A stretch of DNA of 64,000 nucleotides. Source: Betaproteobacteria bacterium. Lineage in GTDB: Bacteria; Pseudomonadota; Gammaproteobacteria; Burkholderiales; Casimicrobiaceae. Numbering within the stretch: position 1 is the first letter of the stretch; each line of letters opens with the position of its first letter. The translations under genes and the position numbers were made by a program. The notes beneath the pieces are model-generated. The model did not search any database, was not told the origin of the DNA, and was given only the letters and a program-made list of their open reading frames with translations. Shown here in pieces: positions 16,949-24,380 of the stretch. The stretch covers positions 1 through 64,000 of the forward strand of contig JADKEV010000018.1 of the NCBI GenBank assembly GCA_016717855.1. Direction: 5' to 3'.

Positions 16949-18286
16949 TCAGACCTCCACCGGTTGTCCGCGCTCGAACGGCTCGCCTGGAAAGTACTTG
17001 GCGAGGCGATCGTCGCCGGTGCGGGCATGGGCTTCCATCCCCTCCAGCCGTGAAATCCGCGCCGTCACCTGCCCGAGCTGCCGGTTCGCTTCGCGGGTCG
17101 CGCGCTGCCAGGTCAGCGTCTTCATGAACTTGTGCACCGAGAGTCCGCCCGAGTAGCGGGCCGCGCCCTTGGTCGGCAGGATGTGGTTGGGACCGGAGAC
17201 CTTGTCGCCGTAGGCCACCGTCGTCTCCTCGCCCAGGAACAGCGATCCGTAGCAGGTAAGGCTGGCCAGCCACCAGTCGAGGTCCGCGCACTGGACTTCC
17301 AGATGCTCGGGCGCGTACCCGTCGGACGCCGCGACGGCCTCCTCGCGCGTCTCGCACAGCACGACTTCGCCGTAGTCGCGCCACGCCGCGCCGGCCGCAT
17401 CGCGCGCCGTCGGCGGCAGCTGCTGGATCAGCATGGGCACCAGGCCCATCACCGAGTCGGCCAGTTCGCGCGACGTCGTGATCAGCCACGCCGGCGATTC
17501 GTGCCCGTGTTCCGCCTGCCCGACCAGGTCGCTGGCGACGATGGACGGATCGGCCCACTCGTCGGCGATCACGCAGACTTCGGACGGGCCGGCGAACACG
17601 TCGATGCCGACCTTGCCGAACAGCATCCGCTTGGCTTCGGCGACGAACTTGTTGCCGGGGCCGACGATGATGTCGGCCTTGCGGCCGGTGAACAGGCCGA
17701 ACGCCATCGCCGCGATCGCCTGCACGCCGCCCAGCGTCATGATCGTGTCGGCGCCGGCGACCTGCATCGCGTACAGCACGTGGGGATGTATCCCGGGCTC
17801 GGCCTCGCGTCCATCGACATGGCCGCGATAGGGCGTGGAGCACGCGATCACGGTCCTGACCCCGGCGGCCTTGGCGGTGGCGACCGACATGTACGCCGAG
17901 GCGATGTGCGCATAGCGTCCGGTGGGCACGTAGCAGCCCGCCACATTGCAGGGCACCAGGCGCTGGCCGGCGATCAGGCCAGGCGAGACTTCGGCCGAAA
18001 ACTCCCTGAGCGAATCCCGTTGCAGCTCCGCGAACCGGCGCACCTGCGCGGTTGCGAACTCGATGTCGCGCCGCGTATGCAAGGGTATGTCCCGCGTGCG
18101 GCGCCCGAGCTCCGCAGTGCTGACGATGACCGGCCCATCCCACCGGTCGAGCTTGAGCGCGTAGTCGCGCACCGACTGCTCTCCGCGCGCGGCGATGTCG
18201 GCCAGCATCACGGCGACGGTCTGCTGCGCGCCGCCGGCTTCGGTCTCGGGGGTCTTGGCTGCTTTCTTCAGGTAGGCGATTGCCAC
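16949..18286 (-). CDS. hpsN: HpsN, (R)-2,3-dihydroxypropane-1-sulfonate 3-dehydrogenase (histidinol dehydrogenase family)
   Basis: The 445-residue enzyme belongs to the HisD family and keeps its functional motifs: VGQAEHGHESPA, YAPEHLEV, SGPNHILPTKGAARYSGG (zinc ligands and catalytic Glu-His) and GMEAHARTGDD. Start is GTG at 18286. HisD catalyses two successive oxidations of an alcohol to an acid. HpsN uses the same chemistry to turn (R)-DHPS into (R)-sulfolactate. No other histidine-biosynthesis gene is nearby. The gene lies between a TRAP transporter and two sugar-alcohol-type dehydrogenases in an operon headed by suyAB. The MAIAYLKKAAKTPETE N-terminus and GSLFLGEETTVAYGDK region fit HpsN better than biosynthetic HisD. 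Automated pipelines would probably call it histidinol dehydrogenase. Confidence 0.82.
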   Translation of the reverse strand: MAIAYLKKAAKTPETEAGGAQQTVAVMLADIAARGEQSVRDYALKLDRWDGPVIVSTAELGRRTRDIPLHTRRDIEFATAQVRRFAELQRDSLREFSAEVSPGLIAGQRLVPCNVAGCYVPTGRYAHIASAYMSVATAKAAGVRTVIACSTPYRGHVDGREAEPGIHPHVLYAMQVAGADTIMTLGGVQAIAAMAFGLFTGRKADIIVGPGNKFVAEAKRMLFGKVGIDVFAGPSEVCVIADEWADPSIVASDLVGQAEHGHESPAWLITTSRELADSVMGLVPMLIQQLPPTARDAAGAAWRDYGEVVLCETREEAVAASDGYAPEHLEVQCADLDWWLASLTCYGSLFLGEETTVAYGDKVSGPNHILPTKGAARYSGGLSVHKFMKTLTWQRATREANRQLGQVTARISRLEGMEAHARTGDDRLAKYFPGEPFERGQPVEV

Positions 18287-18356
18287 TTTGGACTCCGGCA
18301 GGAAACGGACTCGCGCCGCTCGCGCGGCGCGCAGTCCCTGGATTGCAGAATGAGCG

Positions 18357-19637
18357 TCAGAGGCGCAGGGCCCTGACGCCCCACAACGAGAGCTCCGGCA
18401 CGAAACCGATGATAACGGCCACCACGATCATCGCCAGAACGAACGGAAAGGCCTGCCGGGCGATTGCGGTGATCGGCGTGCGCGTCAGGCCCGCCATCAC
18501 GAACAGGTTCAGGCCGAACGGCGGGGTGATGAAGCCCAGGCCCAGCGTGGTGATCATGAACACGCAGAAGTGGATCTGGTCGATGCCGACCCTCTGCGCC
18601 AGCGGCCACAGCAGCGGGCCGAGGATCACGATGCACGGCCCGGTCTCCATGAACATCCCGGCGATGACCAGGATCACGAGCATCAGGATGATCACCGCTG
18701 TCCGGCCGGTGCCGAAGCTCATCACCCAGGCGACGAAGCTCTGCGGCACGTCGACGACCGTCAGCGCCTGCGAGAACAGCAGCGCCACCGCGATGATGGG
18801 CAGGATGACCCCGCACACCCGCGCGGAAGTCCCCAGCATCGCCGGAAAGTCGGCGACGGAGACCTGCTTCTGCAGCATCCCGATCACCAGCGCGACGGTG
18901 ACCGCCACCGCCGCGGACTCGGTGGGCGTGAACATGCCGGTGTAGATGCCGCCGAGGATAATCACCGGGATCGCCAGCGCCCATTTCGCCCGGTTGAGCG
19001 CCGAGAGCCAGCGCACGAACGAAAACGTGCCCCGGGTGTTTTCGTAGCCGCGGATCCGGTTCATCACGACGTTGGTGAGGATCACCGCGACCAGCACCAG
19101 GACCCCGGGCAGAAAGGCCGCCTGGAACAGGGTCGACGACGACACGCCCAGCACCAGTCCGAGGACGATGTACGCGATCGATGGCGGAATCAGGATCCCG
19201 GTGCAGGCGCCTGCGGCGACCAGCGCGCAGGCGTAGTCCTTGGGATAGCCCTTCTTCTGCAGCCTGTCCATGGTGATGCGACCGATCGCCGCCGCGTCGG
19301 CGGCATCGGAGCCGGAAATGCACGCGAACAGTCCGCAACCCATCACGGTTGACGTCCCGAACCCCGAGCGCAGGCTGCCGAACGTCGCCTCCGCGAAATC
19401 AAGCAGCTTGTAGGCCAGGCCGCTGCGTACCATGACGTCCCCGGTCAGGATGAACAACGGGATCGCGATCAGCGCGAACGAGTCGACGCCTTCGAACAAG
19501 CCCTCGCCGATCAGCGTCAGCGGCAACGCCCCGGTCGACACCAGGATCGATACCGTGCCCAGCCCCATGGTGATCCAGAACGGAACGCCCAGGACCATCA
19601 GCAGCAGGATCAGCAAGATCGACAACGTCACAGCCAT
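18357..19637 (-). CDS. TRAP transporter large permease (DctM type)
   Basis: This 426-residue protein is a 12-helix-type DctM subunit starting MAVTLSILLILLLMVLGVP. Family motifs include LFEGVDSFALIAIPLFILTG, CGLFACISGSDAADAAAIG, GACTGILIPPSIAYIVLG and the C-terminal GFITPPFGLNLFV. The start at 19637 was chosen because the protein aligns with the usual N-terminus there. It pairs with DctQ (114 bases upstream) and DctP. With suyAB on one side and hpsN on the other, the likely cargo is DHPS or sulfolactate. HpsKLM in Ruegeria is a TRAP system with that role. Confidence 0.85.
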   Translation of the reverse strand: MAVTLSILLILLLMVLGVPFWITMGLGTVSILVSTGALPLTLIGEGLFEGVDSFALIAIPLFILTGDVMVRSGLAYKLLDFAEATFGSLRSGFGTSTVMGCGLFACISGSDAADAAAIGRITMDRLQKKGYPKDYACALVAAGACTGILIPPSIAYIVLGLVLGVSSSTLFQAAFLPGVLVLVAVILTNVVMNRIRGYENTRGTFSFVRWLSALNRAKWALAIPVIILGGIYTGMFTPTESAAVAVTVALVIGMLQKQVSVADFPAMLGTSARVCGVILPIIAVALLFSQALTVVDVPQSFVAWVMSFGTGRTAVIILMLVILVIAGMFMETGPCIVILGPLLWPLAQRVGIDQIHFCVFMITTLGLGFITPPFGLNLFVMAGLTRTPITAIARQAFPFVLAMIVVAVIIGFVPELSLWGVRALRL

Positions 19638-19751
19638 GTTTTCCCCTATTCGCGTCCGCTGCGCAGACGCCCCGATCCGGTGCCCGGCGCCGCGGCCAAC
19701 TGCCAACCTGCAGGATTCGCCGCGTGTGACGTCCGCCACCTTTGCGCGGCG

Positions 19752-20495
19752 CTATTCGTCGAACATCGCCTTGCCGGTGTAGGCCCCGCGACCATCCCGC
19801 AAATCCGCCAGGTCGCGCCGGATCGCCTGTATGCTGCGCAGGATCACCAGCGCAAAACCGATCGGCACCGCGGCCGCGAACCACGCCTTGTTGACCCGCA
19901 GGACCGGCGAGGCGCCTTCGAATCGCAGCAGCTGTCCGATAGTCTGCATCGACCAGTAAAACGCGATGCCCGCAAAGACGAGCGTGCAAAGCTCGGCGAA
20001 AATGTAGACATAGCCGTGCAAGCGGTGCGGCATCCGCTGCAGAAGGACGTCGAACCGGATGTGCGCGCGTTCGCGCACCGCGTATGCGGCGCCGACGTAA
20101 CCCAGGTAGATGAATGCGTACCGCGCGGTCTCCTCGGCCCATGCCGAAGAGTAATTCAGCACGAAGCGCCGCACGACCTCCTGGACGATGACCGCGCAAA
20201 CGAAGACGTAGAACACGAGCATTGCGTAGCGCTCGGCGTTTTCGTCGATCGCCCGCCAGAGACCGGCCTTGCCCGCCTTTGCCTGTATGTCGTGGCGCAG
20301 AAAGCCGATGACGAAGATCACAGACGCCGCCAGAAATAGTCCGAACTCGCCCAGATCCCCCAGCTTGAACGGGAGCGACGCCTCGGCCTTTTGCGCCAGC
20401 GCCGCAGCTACGACGTAGATCGCGTAGATCGCGAACAGAACCCCCGCGGCCAGCATCGGCCACGACGGCCGGCCGCCTGTCGCTGCTATCATCAT
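19752..20495 (-). CDS. TRAP transporter small permease (DctQ type)
   Basis: The 247-residue product is longer than a typical DctQ (about 160-190). It has two extra N-terminal helices (about 14-35 and 50-65), and the DctQ core then begins near ENAERYAMLVFYVFVCAVIV. The core has EVVRRFVLNYSSAWAEE, ARYAFIYLGYVGAAYAVRE and ERAHIRFDVLL, the standard DctQ signature. It forms the membrane complex with DctM. It lies 77 bases after the binding-protein gene and 114 before dctM. Confidence 0.82.
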   Translation of the reverse strand: MMIAATGGRPSWPMLAAGVLFAIYAIYVVAAALAQKAEASLPFKLGDLGEFGLFLAASVIFVIGFLRHDIQAKAGKAGLWRAIDENAERYAMLVFYVFVCAVIVQEVVRRFVLNYSSAWAEETARYAFIYLGYVGAAYAVRERAHIRFDVLLQRMPHRLHGYVYIFAELCTLVFAGIAFYWSMQTIGQLLRFEGASPVLRVNKAWFAAAVPIGFALVILRSIQAIRRDLADLRDGRGAYTGKAMFDE

Positions 20496-20572
20496 TCCCC
20501 TCCCGTACTGCCCGGCTCGCCAGCCCGACGGGTCACTCCGCGGGCGGCGAACGCCGGAAAAAGAAGGGGCTG

Positions 20573-21724
20573 TCAGCCTTGGTAGTCACCGACAGTGATC
20601 GGTCCCTTGGTATTGGCTGCCATTTTCAATTTCTCGAAGTTGGCGATCGATCCCGCGAGCTCGATCTTGTCCTCGTCCCACTCCTTGCGCGATTCGCAGC
20701 AGGCTTCGTCCCACAGCTTGAACTCCGCGGCAGTCGGATTGTAGAACTTGGTCCCGCTTGCCGTCATGATTCGCATCGACTCCGTGCGGGCCGGCGCAAT
20801 CTGGGCGAACGATTCGATCTGGGTCTTGTGCGATGCGTCGTCGAACGCGACCTGCAGGTCCTTGGACAGCGTACCGAACCAGGCCGAATTCGCGGCGAAC
20901 ATCTGCGCGTCCGAGACTGAACGCACGAACGTCACGGTCTCGAGCAAGTCCTGGAAACCGAACGTGGCCAGTGCCCCCAGCGACGGATCGAGCGCATCCG
21001 CCACCCCCTGCTTGATCGCGGTCGGCGTTTCTCCCCACGCGACGACGGTCGGATTCGCGCCGGCCAGCCGGTAGAACTTCTGCAGCAGCTTGGACGACGG
21101 GACGCGCATCTTCACGCCCTTCATGTCGGCCGGCGTTTTGATCACCTTGCCGAAACCCCGCCGCGTCGCGACCGTCCGCGGGTCCACCGTGAAGTAGAAG
21201 ATCGGGCGGTAGCCCTTGTCGATGACCTTGGGCGTGATTTCATTGTTCCAGGCCGCCGACGTGACCAGGTTGGCGAACTTCTGGTTTTCGCCGCACCAGT
21301 ACGGAATGTTGATCAGGTCGACGGCCTTGGTGAACGGCGAAAAGTTCGACAGCGACAGCGCGCCGCCCTGCACGGTCCCGCCCTGGATCTTCTGCGCCAG
21401 CGCCGTGCCGATGCCGAGCTGCCCGGCCGGATGCAGCTTGACGTAGATCTGGTTCTTCGTCAGCGACTCGACGTTGGACTTGAACGCCGCCTGCATGACC
21501 GGATACTTCACGTAATCCTCGATCTTGTATTCAGTGGCGAAGATCATCGTGTGCTTCGCGGCCTTCTGTTTTGCTTCCTCCTCCGCCGCCGTCTGCGCGA
21601 GCGCATCGTCGTTCCACAGGAAGCCGCCGGAGCCGGCAACCAGGGCGGTGGTCACGCCATAGCGCCGCGCCACGGCGAGGAAACGGCGGCGTTCTGGACT
21701 GGGGGGCAGGTCGCGTTGATGCAT
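20573..21724 (-). CDS. TRAP transporter substrate-binding protein (DctP type)
   Basis: The 383-residue periplasmic binding protein has an N-terminal RRRFLAVARR motif followed by a hydrophobic segment, resembling a Tat or Sec signal. The DctP fold is visible in YVKLHPAGQLGIGTALAQKI, GVKMRVPSSKLLQKFYRLAG and VVAWGETPTAIKQGVADALD. The conserved arginine of TRAP binding proteins is expected in the MRVPSS segment. Its ligand binding would feed the DctQM permease. It is 166 bases downstream of suyB, the largest gap in the operon, so an extra promoter or mRNA processing there is possible. Confidence 0.83.
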   Translation of the reverse strand: MHQRDLPPSPERRRFLAVARRYGVTTALVAGSGGFLWNDDALAQTAAEEEAKQKAAKHTMIFATEYKIEDYVKYPVMQAAFKSNVESLTKNQIYVKLHPAGQLGIGTALAQKIQGGTVQGGALSLSNFSPFTKAVDLINIPYWCGENQKFANLVTSAAWNNEITPKVIDKGYRPIFYFTVDPRTVATRRGFGKVIKTPADMKGVKMRVPSSKLLQKFYRLAGANPTVVAWGETPTAIKQGVADALDPSLGALATFGFQDLLETVTFVRSVSDAQMFAANSAWFGTLSKDLQVAFDDASHKTQIESFAQIAPARTESMRIMTASGTKFYNPTAAEFKLWDEACCESRKEWDEDKIELAGSIANFEKLKMAANTKGPITVGDYQG

Positions 21725-21890
21725 TGTCTTCTCCTTGGTGGTGGTGATTTCACACTCTGCGGATCGATCCGTCTTGTGTGTGCGGCAGTATAAACCGGTG
21801 CGCGCACCGGTTCCATGCGTCTTGCTCCCTGCGCCCGCGCGGTCTGCCGCGAAATGCGGTTGCCCGCATGCCGGCGCCCGCGGCCGGGCC

Positions 21891-23060
21891 TCAGGCCGAC
21901 TCGTACAGGCGCGTCAGCACGAACTCGCGGTGCCCCAGCGCTTCCGCCGCGGTGAGGCGGCCGTTGATGGTGCGCATCATGATCTCGAGCAGCTTGTCGC
22001 CGGCCTGGTCCAGCGTCAGTTCCCGCTGCAGCAGGCCGGAAGCATCGAGGTCGATGTGCTCGCTCATCAGCCGCACGGTGCGCGGATTGGCGCAGAGCTT
22101 GATCACCGGCAGGATCGGGTTGCCGATCACATTGCCCTGCCCTGTCGGGAAGAAGTGGACGACGAAGCCGGACGCGGCGCACAGCGTCACCATCTCGGCG
22201 GCCGCCGACGACGAATCCATGAACCACAGGCCCGGATGGGTCGGCTGCCCGGCCTTGTCGATCACGCCGTCGACGCTGCATTTCTTGCCGATCTTCTGGA
22301 TGTTGCCGAGTGCTTTTTCTTCTATGGTCGTCAGACCGCCGGCAATATTGCCCTTGGTCGGCTGCGAGTCCGACAGGTCGCTGGTCTTGTGGCGATTGAT
22401 CACTTCCTGATACCGGTTGAACATGAACATGAACTGGTCGCGGATCTCCGGCGTCGCGCAACGCGCCGCCACGATGGCCTCGCCGCCGGTGATCTCGGTC
22501 GTCTCGCCGAAGCACAGCGTCGTGCCCAGCGGATGCAGCTTGTCGAAGGCGTTGCCCACGGTCGGGTTCGAGCCGCAGCCCGAAGTCGTGTCCGACTCCC
22601 CGCACTTGGTCGATACCCAGAGATCCTTGATCGGGCACTCGACCCGGTGCTTCTCGCTCGCCCATTGCAGGTACTCCTTCGCCACCTTGGAAGCGCGCAT
22701 GATCGTGTCGTGATCGCCATGGCCTTCGATGCCGAAACCCGTCACCGGCTTGCCCGTCTTCGCGATCGCGTCGACGACCCGCCTGGTCCAGCCTTCCTCT
22801 ATGCCGATCACGACAACCGCGGCGACGTTCGGGTTGCTCCCGGCGCCGATCAGCGTCCGGAAATGGAGTTCGAGGTCCTCGCCGAATTGCAGGCGCCCGT
22901 AGGGATGCGGGATCGCCATCGTGCCCTTGATATTGTGCGCGACCGCCTCGCACGCCGCGTTGGACAGGTCATCCAGCGGCAGGATGATGACGTGGTTGCG
23001 AACGCCTACGCGGCCGTTTTCGCGGCGGTAGCCCCAGAAGGTCGTGCTGCTATTGATCAT
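21891..23060 (-). CDS. suyB: (2R)-sulfolactate sulfo-lyase subunit beta SuyB
   Basis: The 389-residue protein belongs to the UxaA/altronate dehydratase superfamily large-subunit branch. It shows the SuyB-like blocks FWGYRRENGRVGVRNHVIIL, DLSNAACEAVAHNIKGTMA, STKCGESDTTSGCGSNPTVG, TSDLSDSQPTKGNIAGGL, EEKALGNIQKIGK and FPTGQGNVIGNPILPVIKL. Cysteines in KCGESD and CGSN probably hold an iron-sulfur cluster or the metal site. With SuyA it splits (R)-3-sulfolactate into pyruvate and sulfite. It follows suyA by 66 bases on the minus strand. An altronate dehydratase is the main alternative, but no hexuronate genes are near and hpsN, slcC and comC are. Confidence 0.88.
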   Translation of the reverse strand: MINSSTTFWGYRRENGRVGVRNHVIILPLDDLSNAACEAVAHNIKGTMAIPHPYGRLQFGEDLELHFRTLIGAGSNPNVAAVVVIGIEEGWTRRVVDAIAKTGKPVTGFGIEGHGDHDTIMRASKVAKEYLQWASEKHRVECPIKDLWVSTKCGESDTTSGCGSNPTVGNAFDKLHPLGTTLCFGETTEITGGEAIVAARCATPEIRDQFMFMFNRYQEVINRHKTSDLSDSQPTKGNIAGGLTTIEEKALGNIQKIGKKCSVDGVIDKAGQPTHPGLWFMDSSSAAAEMVTLCAASGFVVHFFPTGQGNVIGNPILPVIKLCANPRTVRLMSEHIDLDASGLLQRELTLDQAGDKLLEIMMRTINGRLTAAEALGHREFVLTRLYESA

Positions 23061-23126
23061 TTGGATATCCTGTTCGACGGGAGACGGGCGACTCGGCGAG
23101 TCGCGACGGACGCGGCGACCGCGGCC

Positions 23127-23408
23127 TTACCAGCGCTTGGTCTTGATGTTGTGGACGTGGGCGTGCTCGCCGGCCTTGATCGGCGCCACGACCTTGCCCA
23201 TGTCGATGCCGTATTTGAGGACCGTGTCCCCGACGGCCATGTCCTTGAGGGCGACCTTGTGGCCGATCGGGATGTCCTGCCTCGCCTGCAGCGAGATGGT
23301 GCGATCCTCGTCCATGATCCAGGCATTCAGGTCCATGCCCGACTTGACATCCTCGACCACGACGACGGCGACCGTGTCGTGGGCATCATGCAATACGCAG
23401 TGAATCAT
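23127..23408 (-). CDS. suyA: (2R)-sulfolactate sulfo-lyase subunit alpha SuyA
   Basis: This small 93-residue SAF-domain protein is the partner of SuyB. Motifs are DTVAVVVVEDVKSGMDL, DIPIGHKVALKDMAVGD and the C-terminal HVHNIKTKRW typical of SuyA/UxaA-N proteins. The start is ATG 23408 with an AGGAG ribosome binding site, not the longer in-frame start at 23480. It is the first gene of the long minus-strand sulfonate operon and is divergent from the GntR regulator gene, with a palindrome between them. Confidence 0.87.
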   Translation of the reverse strand: MIHCVLHDAHDTVAVVVVEDVKSGMDLNAWIMDEDRTISLQARQDIPIGHKVALKDMAVGDTVLKYGIDMGKVVAPIKAGEHAHVHNIKTKRW

Positions 23409-23476
23409 CAGGCAACTCCTCGCAAGAACCAACCGGAAGGCAAGGCAAAAATTGTACCCGCCAAACTGCGGCGAAG

Positions 23477-23502
23477 TCAACTAGATGACCTAGATCAGTT
23501 GA
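23477..23502. promoter_or_regulatory. Candidate GntR operator between suyA and gntR
   Basis: The intergenic region holds TCAACT and AGTTGA as perfect outer arms of a 26-base palindrome. Inside it is a direct repeat of CTAGAT. The site lies about 70 bases from each of the two divergent start codons, where an autoregulating GntR repressor would be expected to bind. Confidence 0.5.
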
Positions 23503-23574
23503 ATCACTGGCGGAAGTTTGGCAGACTGTGGCCTTGCCACCCGCGGAAAACCGGCAGCGAGCCGGAGCCTGCCC

Positions 23575-24327
23575 ATGAACGATATCCAGTTTGCCGCCAT
23601 TCCGCTGCAGCAGCCTCTGTACAAGGAGGTGAAACGGCAAATCATGGCCGAACTGATCAGCGGCGAATGGAAACCTGGTACCGCGATCCCGGCCGAGAAG
23701 CGGCTCTCGGAGCGCTTCGCCGTCAGCATAGGCACCATCCGCAAGGCGATCGACGAACTGGTTGCGGAAAACATCCTGATCCGCCAGCAGGGGCGCGGCA
23801 CCTTCGTTGCGACGCACAATCGCGACCGGCTGCTGTTCTACTTCTTCCACATTGTCGGACAGGATGGGACCAAGCAATACCCCGTCGTCGCGCTCGACGC
23901 TTTCGCCAGGGGCAAGGCCGAGGCCGAAGAGGCGGTGAAACTGGGCATCCGCCGTGGCGATCCCGTGATCCGCATCCGCAACATCCTCAAGCTGGCGGAT
24001 GCGCCGGTGATCGTCGACGAGATCGCGATCGACCAGGCGCGATTTCCGGGCCTCAGCGAAAAGCAGTTCGCCGGGCGGCCGAACACGATCTATAACCTGT
24101 ATCAGGACGCCTTCGGCATCAGCGTCGTGCGCGCGCAGGAGAGACTGCGGGCGATTCTCGCCGATGCCCGGAACGCCCGGCTGCTCAAGGTGGCGCCGAA
24201 GGCACCGCTGCTGCGCATCGCGCGCGTCGCGTTCACCTACCAGGACGTGCCGGTCGAAATACGCGTCTCGACGGTAAACACAGAACGCCACGAGTACTGG
24301 AGCGAAATCCACAATACCGAGCGGTAG
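23575..24327 (+). CDS. GntR/HutC-family transcriptional regulator with UTRA domain
   Basis: The 250-residue protein has an N-terminal winged helix: PLYKEVKRQIMAELISGEW, PAEKRLSERFAVSIGTIRKA and QGRGTFVATH. A UTRA effector domain follows, with VIRIRNILKLADAPVIVDE and FGISVVRAQERLRAILA. HutC-type regulators bind small catabolic effectors. It is divergently placed from suyA, the first gene of the sulfonate operon, so it likely senses a C3-sulfonate and controls that operon. Regulators of suyAB/hps operons (SuyR/HpsR) differ in family between organisms, so no symbol is given. Confidence 0.82.
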   Translation: MNDIQFAAIPLQQPLYKEVKRQIMAELISGEWKPGTAIPAEKRLSERFAVSIGTIRKAIDELVAENILIRQQGRGTFVATHNRDRLLFYFFHIVGQDGTKQYPVVALDAFARGKAEAEEAVKLGIRRGDPVIRIRNILKLADAPVIVDEIAIDQARFPGLSEKQFAGRPNTIYNLYQDAFGISVVRAQERLRAILADARNARLLKVAPKAPLLRIARVAFTYQDVPVEIRVSTVNTERHEYWSEIHNTER

Positions 24328-24380
24328 CCTTGCCGCCACGGCGCGAGCGGCCGCATGGCGCGGGCCACGCCCGTTTCCGG

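Noticed and set aside
16949..18286. Histidinol dehydrogenase for histidine biosynthesis
   Set aside because: The motifs match the family, but there are no other his genes nearby and the gene is inside a sulfolactate/DHPS operon; HpsN is the better fit.
21891..23408. Altronate dehydratase (UxaA) subunits
   Set aside because: The large-subunit motifs and the separate small SAF-domain subunit match SuyB/SuyA, and hpsN, slcC and comC homologues are in the same operon; no hexuronate genes are present.
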